From positions 3,943,531-4,007,530 of the forward strand of contig NC_053402.1 of NCBI RefSeq assembly GCF_016859285.1: a stretch of 64,000 nt of DNA, read 5' to 3'. Positions 1-14,600 of this stretch are shown here, piece after piece; positions within the stretch are counted from its first letter, which is position 1, and the number at the start of each line of letters is the position of its first letter. The notes beneath the pieces are model-generated. The model saw only the letters and a program-made list of their open reading frames with translations, ran no database searches and was not told the origin of the DNA. This DNA is from Xiphias gladius (Eukaryota; Chordata; Actinopteri; Istiophoriformes; Xiphiidae). A program made the translations under genes and the position numbers.

Positions 1-974
1 GTGTTGAGGCCTTTTTTTCTTCTAAATTAATTACTAAAGTTATCTGGGGCTCCAGAGCCCTTCCAATGTCAGAAGCTAAATTAACACACACATGACAAGG
101 AAAACATGAGTAACCCTATCTATAACAATTCTAAGGTTATTTTAAACTATTACTCCACTGACGTGCATTAATATGGATCCGACATTGTGCACTCATTGAC
201 AAACACACAACAGCCCAACTGCTGGAAAAAATCCTGGGGGAAACTACTTTCATTGTTCCCAGAGGAAAACATGACTGTGAGTGGTAATTTACATGTTTTC
301 ACATCGTCACTGCAATTGTCACTATTGAACAGTAGGGCCAAAGATTCACAGGTAAACTGGATTATTCTGGTGTAGAAATCAATTTTGAATCTATGTACCC
401 AGTACAGATGTAGGACATGTTTAGCCAAGCTTAACACAAAGACTGGAATTAGGGGGAAAATGATAGCCTAGCTAGCTAACCAAAGTGATAAAATTCAGCT
501 TCTAATAGCTCCAAAGCAAAGGGATAATGATGTTATCACGTGACTGTTGGTAAGACAGAGTGTCAAGAGTGTTTCTTTAATTGGGAAGCTATAATTTTGG
601 ATGAATCCCAACTTGAACGGCACAGAGACATCTGATGTTTTTATTTCTGCTGACCTTAGAACAAACTCAGTTCACAAAATTAGTTATAATTAGTGTATTT
701 TAAGATAGGATTGGTCCACTCAGACAGGTGAGTATGCCCAGGGGTGACTGCTGCTTTGCTGCTGCCCAAAAAAAGTCTCCATTCAATAGTCTGATCCTTG
801 GATACTTTATGAGCCCAAGCAGAGCGTGGGAGATTAGTGAGAACTAAGCAGCATTTAGCATTCTTTAGTTTCAAGCCCTCCAACCCCAACAATCATTTAA
901 TCAAATCATAGTGCACCCTCACACTGCAAATGCACCAAAGGTACACCAAAGCACAAACAACACTACAATCAACA

Positions 975-1035
<61 letters not shown>

Positions 1036-1260
1036 TATAAACCAACACTGATTAACTTGCCTTGGTCTCTCGTATTCAGAAACGCTGGGAAGGCAGAGGG
1101 TGTAAGAAAACAACGCCAGGTGCAACAAAACGATGAAACAGAGAAATTAAGATATACTGTGGCTGTCAGTAAATGAAATAACTAAACTAAAATTTACTAC
1201 ACAAGAACTCAGTCAGACTCAGATCATCTTCAGCTACCAGATCCCAACTATGTTACTCAC
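1..1260. other. cog1 last intron, no exon recognised
   Basis: I looked on the minus strand for the missing COG1 C-terminal exon and saw no matching peptide. The donor GTGAGT directly follows the exon ending at 1261, so this stretch is read as intron. Apart from the CA repeat at 976-1033 it holds nothing I recognise. Confidence 0.6.
976..1033. repeat. (CA)n microsatellite
   Basis: About 29 uninterrupted CA units in the last cog1 intron. The GT-rich open frames on the other strand are artefacts of this repeat. Confidence 0.98.
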
Positions 1261-4200
1261 CAGCTGGTGAGAAGCATCAGAACTCCTGGAGGTCGACTTG
1301 GATTTTCGCACATTTGACATGCTGAGAGGCAGCAATCCGAACCTGCAGAGGACAGAACAGTCATGGTGGAGATTAGGTCAACATAGTGTTTCCCCAATAA
1401 TAACATGTAATTATAAATATAGATATCTTATAAATAGTTTAATACTTTTTTAGAACTGCCTGAAACGTGTCCGTGACACCACGTATCGAAAAGCTGCCAT
1501 GTACTGAAAGCTGGCATTGGATTCTTGCTTAGGTTCATATTTTTACTAATTCTTTAATCAGACGACTTCAGATTTAAATCATAATTTTGCACAATGTTAC
1601 ACAATTATGTACTATTTTATGCAGTTATTTAGTTAAGTCCTTGAATCTGCTTGTGTTAACACATTATTTACCATTTTGAAGTTTTACTTCTTTTGTTACA
1701 TGAAAAAAAGGCTTTCGAAGAAAAATAAGTTTAGTCCTCACAGTAAGGTATTGGAGGGAAAAAAAAAACAAAAACAAAAACATCCAGCTGGTACATGACT
1801 TTGCCTTTCAAAAAGGATCCACTTTACAGACATACAGTACTACACCTTTGAATATGGCTATACAGTATGATGCATTTATTATGTACTTCTAATTGTATGG
1901 ATTTGTTTTTGTGTCATAAATCTTAAATTAATTAAAATTAAATTTACACATATTTCATAAAATGAACAAATGTGTTTTGTATTATAAAAATACTTACAAC
2001 AATGTACGTATTTGTACATTGTGGATCTGTTCCACACATCATAATTAGTGGAATAAGCCATTAGATTTTACATCATTATTTCATACAAAAAAATATTTGG
2101 GAATCTAAATTACTTCTGGACATGTTTGTATGTAAACATAGTGGAAAAAAATTAATTTTGCATAACCAATTCAATTAATTGGCATGTATGCCTGTGCATC
2201 TCAATTTAAGTACCAGTATTGTATCAGTAATAGTAAAGGCCCTCAAGGCAGTGGCTTAATCAGCTGTAACTAATTAACATTAATGTGGTTAATGTGCTGT
2301 CTGCAGCTGGTCTCTGTACTCTGCCAAAGATCTTTTATGAGGGAAAAGGCACATCTTTCAGTAACACCACTCTACAGCTACAAGTGGACTGTGTGTTTTT
2401 GTGGTTCAACAAGACCAACAGAGAAGTGACTCCTCTAGAGCAGTGACTTTCAAGAACCACAACACGACCTATTACTGGTCCACACATAGTTGGCTACCAG
2501 CCTGCAAGGAAGTTATGTAACAAGAACTGATTATCCATCCACATCCGCCACCGTCGCCGCTAACCTCCTGCCAGCGCGACCAATGTAGGACGGTAAACAT
2601 GAATGTGCATTCAGTTCAGCATCCTTTCATCATATTTGCTGTCGACCCTCTGCATGGATCTTCTGTATATCAGCACTGCAGTGAAAATCTTACTGTCTGT
2701 CTGAACCACAGAGTTCCATGACGTGTTTCTCCACTGTGCCAGCCACCAAAAAAAAAAAAGAGAGACTGAATGAAACAGAAAAAAAACGTCTCTCTCTATC
2801 GCGGATATTGATCGTTCATGCTATGGCATATTAGTTGTGAACATCTCATGTTGTGGATTGTCATATGTGAGTGTTATTTTAAATTATAACTTAATAAACT
2901 TCTAGTGTCAGTGACCATACCGCTCTCCTTCCTGGCGCTCTCTCTCTCTCTCTCTGATCTGAAGAATTAGACTACTTTTCAGGAAAAATTAAATGAATGA
3001 AACAATTTTAACTAACTTTATCCATTTATTTTTTATTTTCATAACTCGTCTTGACTAAACTCATTTGTTTGTTTAAGTCTTTCTCCAGTCAAAAATGTGT
3101 TTTATTTATTTTTTCTCTCAGATGTTGTTCAGTTCACTTGTGCAGAATGAAGTATGTTTGTTTTCACATTCATCTGCTTATCTTGTTGAAGCCTCAAATG
3201 CACACACACTAAGAATCGACTTTTCAGTGAAGTAGGACACATCTCGTGGCCAGCACATTTATTTATAGATTCTGGATTTTTGAATGATACAACTAAGTCG
3301 AAAACCTATAACAGACAGAAAATGTTATTCTAAGCAGATCATTTTGAAAGATCTTAAAACATGTAGTAGACTCAGTCTGGTCTAACTCTCACCCCCGCTC
3401 ACCCCACCACTCTTGGCTAGCCTACTAGTCCCCGCAAAAAGGTTGAGAACCCCTGTTTTTCGGAAATGATCAAGCTGACTTTGTCACAACAATTTCGAGA
3501 ATCCCTCGCTTTAAACTTAAAACATAAATAAAAAAATAAAAATAATAATAATCATAAAACCCCAACTCTATGACTCAGGTCCTGGGTCAGATCTTGAGTT
3601 ACTAGGAAGCAAGAGCACCTGTGAAGACCTCTAAGTAAAATTTTGAACAATACCCAGGACTACAGCACGTTTCTCTCCAGATCCTCGCTGGTAGCACAAT
3701 GATATGGAGGGACCAGCAGAGGGTGTACATACTCTCAGTGATGCTTTGGTTTATCTATGCTAATTATGTAAATGTCACTAATGTAATGTGGTTGTTAATG
3801 AGTTACTAATGTCACACAGAGCCCCTTTTATTCACTATGAGCTAGTGTTGACCTCTGACCTGATCTGGCTGCTGGCCAGTGGCAGGATGTTGTAAGGCTC
3901 CTGGGAGTTCACACTGCTGCTCCGTGAGGCAAACTGCTTCTCTGAGCCTGTCAGCAGCCCCAGCAGCACCTGAAACACAGCATCAAATCAAACTATTAAC
4001 AACGTAAGCAAACAAAGTTGCACCATATATCATGTTTGCTGTTATATCTGGGCAGTATTGGACAATAGTGGCATCCTCAGCTCATTTTCGCCACTCATCT
4101 CAGACCTAAAGCGAATGGAAGTTCTATACACCTAGTGATGTTTCCATATTCATCAGGCTACAAGTAGACTGTTTTTCTTTGTTTTGCATGTGTATCATTG

Positions 4201-5530
4201 ATGTTAAGGGCTGAAAGTACCGAGGTCCTCTGGGATAGGCGGTTGAGGTTGGCGTTCAGTGGAGGTGTGAACACGTCCAGGTCAAAGGGGTCGATGAAGC
4301 TCTCCAGCCAATCACAGACCTCGTGGAATCTGGAAGACACAGCACAATGTTTGCAGCTTTCAGAGAGCTGCTTAATACTGCTGTGGATAACATGTAAAAC
4401 TATTTCAGTAATCAAAAAGAAAGAGTTTCTGGGAAATCAGTGTACCCTCATTAGTATTCAAATTTATGCAGTAAGGTGCTCCAAAATGTAATCAGATCAT
4501 CTACTTTATATGGAGTACCTGTGTTATAAGTATGAAGTTTTTTACTATGTATTGTTCTTGAGGTATTGTGTTCAAAATGATGTGTCTATAGAGTCACAGC
4601 CGCCAGCATGATGACATAATGTCCCGCATACCATATACCATGGTGAAGGGACATAAAAATAGACTTGTAAAGACCCCTAATGTGTGTTGTACATGGCCTG
4701 GAGCTTTCGTGTCCCCTGGAGCAGGTTTCTGCTTTGCCAGGGTGGTACTCCAGCCTTGCTGACGACACAACCAAACTGGCTGCATGTGACAAATTCGTAA
4801 TGGACTGGATTGGAGGATTCATACCTGGGTTCTTGATTGGATCGGGAGCTCTTGCCCTCCTCCAGTCTGCTGCCCAGGGTGGTGTTGAGGTAACGAAGGT
4901 CAAATAACAATTGCAAGGCTCTGTTCTGAGTCATGAGGAATACACCCTCCTGGGGTATGGAGGGGCAGAAGAAAACAGAGCAGAGAAATTCATGAAGCTA
5001 ATGGTGATCCTACTAAATTCCCTCCTCCTCCAACTCTTTTGTCCTCCTGGTCTTCCCTACTGATTTCCTTTGTCTAATCTCTTCCTTCCTTTTCTTTGCC
5101 ACCCTTTTTTTCCATTTCTTTGTTCTGCATTTTCTCCCACCCATTCCCTTCTGTCTCCTTTTTACTCCCTCTTACTATTCCTCCATTTCTTCCTCACATG
5201 CAGATTTCCCTAAAAACTCCCACATTTCTTTACAAATATCATTAAAATTATTCTTGCCCCAAGATGTTTCCCGGATTAAAGAATTGGAAAAACATGAGAA
5301 CATGGGGGTTTAAAATCATGTTGACACAATCCAGCCTTATGGTCTTTTCAAACATGTTTTAACAGAATATTAAAATGCCAGTTGGACAGGTCAATTCAGC
5401 AAACTTCCCTTCAGCAATCGACAGGTGACAAGTCAAATGTTACATCCATGTCCCTGTTAATTTAAGGCTGGAGTTATAAGGTTTCCATCTGACAATTCAA
5501 AACATCCTTTGTCCACAAACTTGTGTGTCT

Positions 5531-5603
<73 letters not shown>

Positions 5604-8600
5604 TCAGTTACCTTGCTGTGGGCCTGCTGTGAGAGACTGTGGTAGTGATGCAGGGCTTTAGCCAGACAGGCCTGCAGCAGCTTCTGCAGGGTGGGCCGAG
5701 GCAGGGCGTGACCCCCCACTCTGTTCACCTCCACACACAGCTGGAACAGCAACGACTGGACAAACCAAGAAGGCTGCAGAAGACACAAAGTTTCACATAA
5801 GATCTCGGAATGGAATCAGAAATCAACTTGACTCCTGTCTGCATTAGAAGTCATGCTAAGCGGCTGACCTGGACTGGAAGACGAATTTTGGATGTGACAC
5901 TGCTCCCCGACTCAGCCTCCTCTTGGATCTCCAGTTCTTCCCAGTTTGTTGCTGTTGTAAGGATAGCACCAGCAGACTCTGCATGCAGCACTGTGCCAAA
6001 CTTATCCAGCAACACCTGTCATGACACAGCATAGTGTAACTACGCAGGTCTTGCAACAATTCCAAAGATTTAAAGCTGCATTAATACATTTTTTGGCCAC
6101 TGGGGTGCACTGGAACAAACTGCAAACGACACATTATCACCATACAAGTTGTTATGGCTAACAGCTCAGCAAATTTGTCAATTTAAACATCCAGCAAACA
6201 CAGAACAACATTATTATTCGTTTGCAGTCATATTTGTCTCTACCTGATGAATGTAAATCCAATATTCACTCTCCTTTTAGCTCTAGTGGGGTCTCCACCA
6301 GTTCTTAAGAAAAATATCTGGCTCTGTAGCTGCTACATGCTCCACTAATTGAGCATCAATCAATCAATTGGCAGAAAAATAATCAGCAACTATTTTGATA
6401 AATCAAATTTAAGCAATTTTTTCAGCAAAAATGCCATGAAATTATTTGGTTGCAGCTTCTCCAATGTGAGGATTTGCTGCTTTTCTTTGTTTTATACAAT
6501 TGTAAGCTGAATATCTTGGGGTTTTGGACTGTTCGCACAAAATAAGACATTACATGATGTCAGCAAGGAAAATGCGATGAGCAATTTTCTGACATCTCAT
6601 AAACCGATTAATTGATTGGTCTGCAGATTAATCAGTAATTAAGTTTGTAAATGATGGAATGAATTTGTTGCAGCCCTACTCGCTAAATTTGGAAAAATGG
6701 GTTTTTATTGAAGCTTTTTCACTGAAGACAACTGATTGTTGCTGCAGGACACGATTCATGAGAGCTGAATTTGCAAAGCATAAAAACAGATCCATGAGGC
6801 TTAAAAACCTTAGTAGAGCTGACGGGAACTGTGGATTTGGCACTAAATGTGACACATTTTACATTACACATATAAATTGGGTCCATTGGTGGCACTTAAG
6901 TCACATAATTATACCTGAGCTGGCTCCATTTGCTGAATAAAGAACATGTGTAGCTGAAAGCAAAGAAAGCTGTATCTTTGAGCTAAGATTGTTTTTGGTT
7001 ACATACAATTCTAATGCTCGGTGTCTGCTGAGTGTCTAATTAGGTAGGCCAAAAATATCTTTATATCTAACTTTATAGCAGCTTTTTTCACATGGTGAGA
7101 CATTTGAAATATTCCCAATGAAAACTGTCATTAGTGTTGTCATCACTAATGACAATGAGTTTTTTCTGTGCTGTTTGAATTGAACGCATAGACTGTACTG
7201 TACTACAAGATGCAGTTTAGTACTCCTAAAAGCAAATGAGTAGATCTGAGCTTAGATTATTTAGTTACATACATTATTCCAAAAGAATGAACCTCCATGC
7301 TCAAATTCTACTGCTTATTACCCCTTGGGATCCTGTCCTCTGTTTTTGTCTCTGCTAATCATATTTCTACACTCCTCAACCCATAACAGACTTTATACTA
7401 CATGCAGCAAATTAAATTTCACAGATATACATCTACATTCACGACAGCGCCTGACTTTTGAGAGGGTAGAGCTCCAGATGCGGTAGGCCTCCATGCTGCA
7501 GTTGAGAAGCTCCTCCTTTAGACCTGCCCACTTGGCCTGGGCGGGGCTGACCTCTGTAGTGGCCCTGGCTTTGCCCAGCTTCTTGCCCTGCCTAGGGGTC
7601 CCCTTGGACTTGGCCTCGGACCCGCTCTGTTTTCCTAGGATGCAATGCTTCAGGTTAGGGCAGAGTTCACACATGGACTGGCACAGCCTGGCCATGAAAA
7701 GGACTGAACTGAGGCAGATGGGGCTGGGCTCTGGCGATGCTGCAGCCAGTTCGGACCGGATGGAGGACAGGATGTGGCGAACACAGGCAAGCGAGCCTTC
7801 ACGTAAAGCCTCCTCTACTGCCGGCGAGTCCATGAAGCGGTTAAATGAGGATACTGACAAGCCCCCAGAAGGTCCGGAGGAGGAGACTGTGACTGAGATG
7901 GAGTCAGACCCTGCCCAGCATGAAAAATGAACATTTATCAATATTCACTATCTAATACATAAACATAAATGTGCATTCAAATTTTTATGGCAAACCATTC
8001 ACTAATTGGATTTTTCACCCTGAACCAAAAATGTCAACCTGCTGGTGGCATTATCAGAGGTTTACCTCTGTTGTTACATAAATACAGATACATGATTTGT
8101 CAACCATGAATGTGCGTACAAAATTTTGTGCTAATCCAACAGTTATGTCCAAATAGTTCACTGGACAAGTAATAACTACAAGCTAGTACCACTAGATGAA
8201 AGGGTTGATTCTTTATTATTTCAGTAACCTCCTGACCATTGTCTAGCACCAATCTCAAATCTCAAAATTTCCCATTTTTTCCCCCAACATTGTCGTCCAT
8301 GACAAGATGTGTTGAAAAACCAACAGCTGGCTATTTCTGTGGATATTAATGGTTACCAGCTGGTGAACTGGAATGTTTTTGGTAATCCCTGACCTTTCCT
8401 GAAGCACCACCACCAGGCAGTACATCCCACCTCTACACAAGCAAAAATCAGAATCTCAAAGGCAGATTGACATTTAATTTTACTATACATGCTCCTCAGC
8501 TGATCAACCCTTTTAATTTTTAAAATCCATTAAAATTACTTTAGCACTACTTTTAGATCAAAATGTCAGCTTTGTACACAGGATATATAATTATTGAATT

Positions 8601-11600
8601 GTCAGAAAAATAGGCTGTTCTTGGTCTCTAGAGGATAAACCCTACTGACCATTCAAACCTCCTGAAGTTTCTTCCATCACCATCCTCATGACATGACCAT
8701 GTCCATTTTGGTCATTACATTATCTTTCTTCACACCACCCTCAGGCCATATTATCCATTTATATACAAAGAAACTAACAGCTAGACTATGATGGCAGTTG
8801 CTGAAGACAATGCTCCCCAAAGGTAAAACCCTTTTAAATGTAGTGATTCCAGAAGTACCCTTGCAGCAATGGTCTAAGAATAGCAAAACTGTCTGTATAT
8901 TGCGGGGACTAGAGACTTTAAGTCTTTTTTTTCTGCAGATCAGGTGTGACTTGGCCACCTCATGGAGACTGGGTTAGGACTGAAAACCCACTTTCCATCA
9001 ATAAGTTTCAACATTGCACTGGCTTAAGCAGACTACCACACACTGGCTCAATTTGAACTGCACCTACCTGTATCCTGGAAGGGAAGGTAGTGCTGGAGGT
9101 CATCCAGCCTGGCCTTCAACTTTGCATCCATGGAAGAGCAGAAGTTCTGAACACAAGGTGTCAGGGTCTGGGTCTTCATGGCCAGGCCACTCCTCTGCTG
9201 CTGCTGTCCCCGCTGGGTCACGCTGACCCACCCTGCATCACTCAGCAGGTCCCCTGGAGACTCTGACCACAGGAAGGAGGCCACATCTACCTCGTAGTGG
9301 GCCCCACGGCCAGAGCCAGGGTTGGTAGCTAAAGAAGTTTGGATGGTCTGGCCCTCCAAATCCCTCACAGCCGAGGTGAGGAGCTGGACAGAGCTTGTCG
9401 AGATGGCTTCAGTTTCTTCTTTGGTGATGGCCTTGTAGAATGGGAGGAGGGTTTTATTGGAATACTACAATAGGTACATTTTCTACCACATCAGAAGACA
9501 GGCCTGTCAGTGTGGCAAACTGAATGCAACGCAGAATTTCAAGAAGGCACAAATATATACAAAGTCTATGGACAGACTGTTTTAGATGCTGCAAACAGCT
9601 GACTGCTCTAATATCCATGAAGCACCAACCTGCAGGCGCTGAAGGAAGAGCTGCTGGAGGAAGTCATCCCAGACAGCCAGGGGGCGCTCCAGCAGCCGCC
9701 AGCACACACTGCTCCAGTGCTGACTGATTGAGTCGGTGGACAGGAGGTCCCACACAGCATCTCTGATGGCCGCCAGCCCCTTCAGGCTCTTGACATAGAC
9801 CAGAAGGGTGCCAACACCTCGGCAAATGTCTTCCTTACACCTGAGAACAGAGGAGACATTGGAGAGGCATTGATAACCTATATAATCAGAAAATTAATCA
9901 ATGACAGTTTAGATGATTGATTAAGGGCTTAAGTCATTTTTTCCAAATCCTCTTATTCAGGCTTTACTCTTATTATCTTATTCAATAAATAAAGTCAACA
10001 TACTGTAAATTCTCAGATAAAAGCTGAATATTTGCTAGATTTGCCAAACTGTCAAATAGTATTACAAACAAATAAAGGCCAGGTAAAAAAAAAAAACAAA
10101 AAAAACAAAAAAAACGAAACATTGGGGTGTGGGTGAATTACCCATACTATAATTTCAGTATAATTGTACATTCTATAGCACTAATTCCATCAGTATGGCT
10201 GTCCTGTCATACTGACCACTCTGCTTCTGTCACTTTCTCTTTTTAACAGAAATATTGTTCCATTCAACAATTATTTTCAGTCTTTTTTTTTTGGATCACC
10301 GTCACACTTCCGTCAATGAAACAAGCCTACTGGCAAACGGGGGGGTTATGTCCACTGGATGATAAGAATGTTAGAGATTAAAATTTTCACACTATGATTA
10401 TTGTGGCCAAATATATCACAGTAAATGGTATTATGTTACTGAATCAAAGTTTCCTAAAATACTGCTGTTAGAGCTGAAATACAGTAAAATTACTTCACAC
10501 AACTTTTGTATTTGATCAAACTTTGACCAAAGTCTTTAAATGCTGCATGGTGTCTGTGTGTATTAACAGTCCGTGTACCTTCTTTTCAGTATTTATCCAT
10601 TTTTTAAATCAGAAATCAGGTAACAAAAACAACAACTTAATTTTAACTTTAAAATACAAAAAAGAAATGAGTATTTTGTGATGTCCTGACTTCAAGGTGT
10701 GCAAGTCTACAAGCTGCCAACACATTAGGTAACACGGCAAAGGAAAGTTATCCTCATGCCTGTTTGGCTAAGGTTAGTCCCCAGAGCTCAGCTAAACCTT
10801 GATATCACCACTTCTGTAAACACTTGACGACCATAAATTTAGTTTATCCAATATTATAATTATTGTAACCTTGCATCTGTAAAATCTAAGTTATTGCAAC
10901 CAGAGCTGACGTGTGAGGGAGAGTATGATTTCCAAAATCTGCAGCAAGACTGTTTGCGCTTAAGTAGGTCAACAGCTAATGTTAACATTGCCAGGGTTGC
11001 TACTGGTGAGCCAGACAGACAAGGAGCCTGGTTCTCTGGTCCAGCTGTGGTGTCTCTGCCTCTGTTTCCTTCCTTGTGGTGAAACCAAATAAAACTGCTA
11101 GTGAAGGTAGGCATGCTCTGATGTGTTCAAAGTGCCTTCTGAAAGCAACAAAAATTACAACAATGATGGTAACAGAAACTGTCAGCACTGTTGTTAACAT
11201 CAGTGTGTTTCACCATGGTATATTGCAAAACGTGTATACTGACACTCATGTACTGGAAGGTTTTTAATGGGAAACATCTGTGCAGTAAATGTTGATCTTC
11301 ATAAACAGCAGCTAAACAACAATCCAAAAAAAACAGCGAAGTGGGAATGATTGCAAATAATGAATGAATGAATGATGATGGTGACGGTGATGAATGTTTA
11401 CGAAATGGCTCTGTTTTTGTACTGATGGAATTGGAGCTGGGGAATTATACATTATACTGAATTTATCAAGACAACAGGTGAACATGGTTGAATTTGTGAG
11501 TTAGCATTAACCAGACAACAGGGAACAACAGGAGTAAAGGTCTGGTTCTCTGTGCTGCTGAACTAAATAAATGCCACCAAAGCTGCATAAAAGAAAAAGC

Positions 11601-14600
11601 AATCAGTCTTTACATTGAAAGTGGTATCCTATTTACTACTTCATTATTAATTCACATATGTAAGAACAGGGAGGAGCAGGAGTTGGACTCTGATTCTGCT
11701 TTCTGTGTGTTAAGAAAAAACAAGCAGTGACTTTACGTATCAATCCACTGCTGCAGGGTGTCCCGGAGTTGCTCCCTCTGGATTGGCTGAGCCAGGGTGC
11801 GAAGGGAGGGCTGGAACTCAGTGATGGAGGGAGGCAGGTATTTGAACCAGCTGCCAGTGCTCGTTTCTTCCTGCAACACCTTCCTGACTTTAGCTGAGGA
11901 GAGAGATGGGAACGATGGAGGAGACATTATATCAGAAAGCCTTAATACAACTTGACACACAAGCATAATGTTTTTTTAAACTATCAGAATACATCTGAGT
12001 CTCTGTGAATGGATCCTCAGTCAGACTTTGGATTTTCTTATTTTTGACTTCACGTCAAAATTTAAACTGCAACATACAAACTGTATGGACTGACGTCTAT
12101 AAAGTTGGAATCGCTACGATTTCTCTGATGTCTGTTGAGGATAAACATACATAAATCTGCTTAGAAATCATAGCTAAAAAGCATTTTCACTAATCTAGCC
12201 TCATAATCATTAAGGTTTTCTTCAGAATCAAAAGTAACCTAGTAATGTCTCTATGTCCATGATTACAGTGCAAACAGGAACTGCCAAGCCCCCAGTAACA
12301 GCACTGGGCTGTAAGGGGATTTTGGCATAGCGGCCACATTCAGTAATGCAGCATCAAATTACGCACACTGGCCCAAAACACATTTTCCCATACACAATCA
12401 TTAGAGGGAGGACAGAGGCATTAAGGAGCGGCTGTAAAATGGTGAATAACTTTGTGAACATCACCAACACCGTGAAATGATCCAGTATCCAAATCAAATA
12501 TTTGATTCAGTGCTTTGTCTGTTACAGTAGAGCTATGTAAGTGCAGTCTACACGATTAAAAAAACATAAACAGAGGAGTGACAGACTGCATGAAAATTAA
12601 CTTTCTTTTTAACAATATCCATAGTTTTTGAAAGTACTGAGGCTCAAAATGTCCCATCAACATGGTTTGTACATCCATGGAACACCGACATTCTCCACTA
12701 TCCATTCATAAAAAGATATTTGCTGAATTGAAATCCTAAACAGTTTTAAAGTGCATAGACTTTTTTTTCAGAAAAAAACTGTCCTACAACAGCCGTAGAA
12801 CATGCATAGTGCCATTTGCAGGGCAAATAATGGCGTTTCTGAGTAGCCTTATCTTACTTAATCAAGCTTATCCTGAACAACAATATATGACATGTCTAGC
12901 TAAGTCATGTGGTGCCTATCCCAAAAGCCAGTTAATAAAGGGAATGGAAACTGAGCTAAAACAGCCTAGATTTCAAAGGGAAAAATATGAGACCATTCTG
13001 GTCTAAGGTTGTTTGTAAATGGCTCTCTTAAAAATATACTAACTTCCAGGATGTCCCAGTTTTTTTACCTGCAGGGGTGGTTGAGGTAACATTCTCTAGG
13101 ATAGAGAAGAGCATCCCACAGCTCAGAGCTCCCTCCCCTGGCCTGGGGCCTCCCTCTGAGGGCAGGTAGAAGACAGCGTAGGCCTGGAACAGAGTGGTGA
13201 CCAGCAGCTCCACCAGGCTGCACACCTGGGCCTTGATCCCTGCACCTGAATAAAAATGAACATGTTTATGAATTTTTCAGTTCCTGTTTCTAACACGTCA
13301 TTTTTGATTTATTGGGCATTTACAAAATAACGATACTGAAAACAACACTTCCTGCCCTGCTTCACAGTAAAAGCCTTCTTGCTAGAATACCATGCTGTGG
13401 TTGGTTGAGCAGCTGCTGGATAGAGGCTTTCCGGGCCAACAAGAAGTCAGCCAGGGCCTGGCGTGGTGAGCTGTCCTCCAGCAGCATGGTGGACACCAGG
13501 GCCTCAGCGATAGCCTGGTCCGACACCACCTGGCCCCGCAGCAGAGACCTGCTGTCCAGCAGAATGGTGGACCTGCAGGAAGACAGGCTGCTTACAGACT
13601 CTATGACGTAGCTTTCACTAACTTTAACATGTGAATCTATAACTACTTCTTTCAGTTCTGAGGCCTGGAGTTTCTCCAGCAAAATCACTACCCCTCAGCA
13701 GGAATTTCACTTTGTGACAATATATCTTCCCAAAGACACAAGTAAGAAAACAGCCATTACCTGAAGTGTCCGGTGGTTGCTACTTGCCGGACCAGAATGG
13801 GGAAGCGGGCTAGGACGGGGCTGTAGTGGCCCCCTGTAGCAGTCTCAAGCTGAAGCAAACTCTGCAGGTGGCAGCACAGCAGGTAGAGCTGGGTGGCCCG
13901 GAGGTACCGGGATTCCTCCATGGCACTCCAGATCCGCTCTGGGATCTCCAAGAGGAGCTTAATCTGGGAGGCCATGGTATAGAACTTCTCCTGCCACTGC
14001 GCCTGGCTCTACAACAGGAAGACACAGACACATTTATATTGGGTAGGCTAAAAAGTCTTTAGATAACATGTGTATATTGCATTTAATTTGAGAGCAAAGA
14101 TATAAGCATAATAAGCACAAACACAAGACACTGTAGGGATGTACAGTAATATTATGATGTATATATCCAATAGTAAAGACTCATCTTCTTCTGGTAAATT
14201 CGGCACAGAAAGTGATCCACCAGCAGCACTTCAGCTTAACAAAGTTTCACATTTCAGCTCTGGCTCGGGTAACTCGCTACTGCCCTCCACTGTGTTGTGG
14301 CTCCAGAGAGGTGTGGAAGTTAACGCTAGACATTTTCTATTAGTTTGGGCATATTGACAGACGTGCTCTGTGCAGCAGTCTGTCCATGCCGAACTGATCA
14401 GCGTTTCGCTTCGATTTGCATTACGTGTAAAGTAATGATATAACCGGGGTGAATTTTTGCATATAATTTATATAACAACGATTTGTCACATTTTTAAATG
14501 AAGTTTAGTGTTCCTAAGATGACGGAGCTCATGGTGCTTTGACGTGGGTGTAACACTAAAACAGATGTAGTTAGGTAAACCGTTCACCTCCTTTCTGCAG

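Noticed and set aside
919..1128. Open frame with a long Val-Cys repeat on the minus strand
   Set aside because: It is only the translation of the CA microsatellite. The same applies to Thr-His and Cys-Val frames at 5474-5788, 19132-19494 and 58237-58596.
7493..7930. 145-codon plus-strand open frame
   Set aside because: It lies exactly opposite the large cog1 exon 7456-7910, whose minus-strand translation matches COG1. It is a shadow frame.
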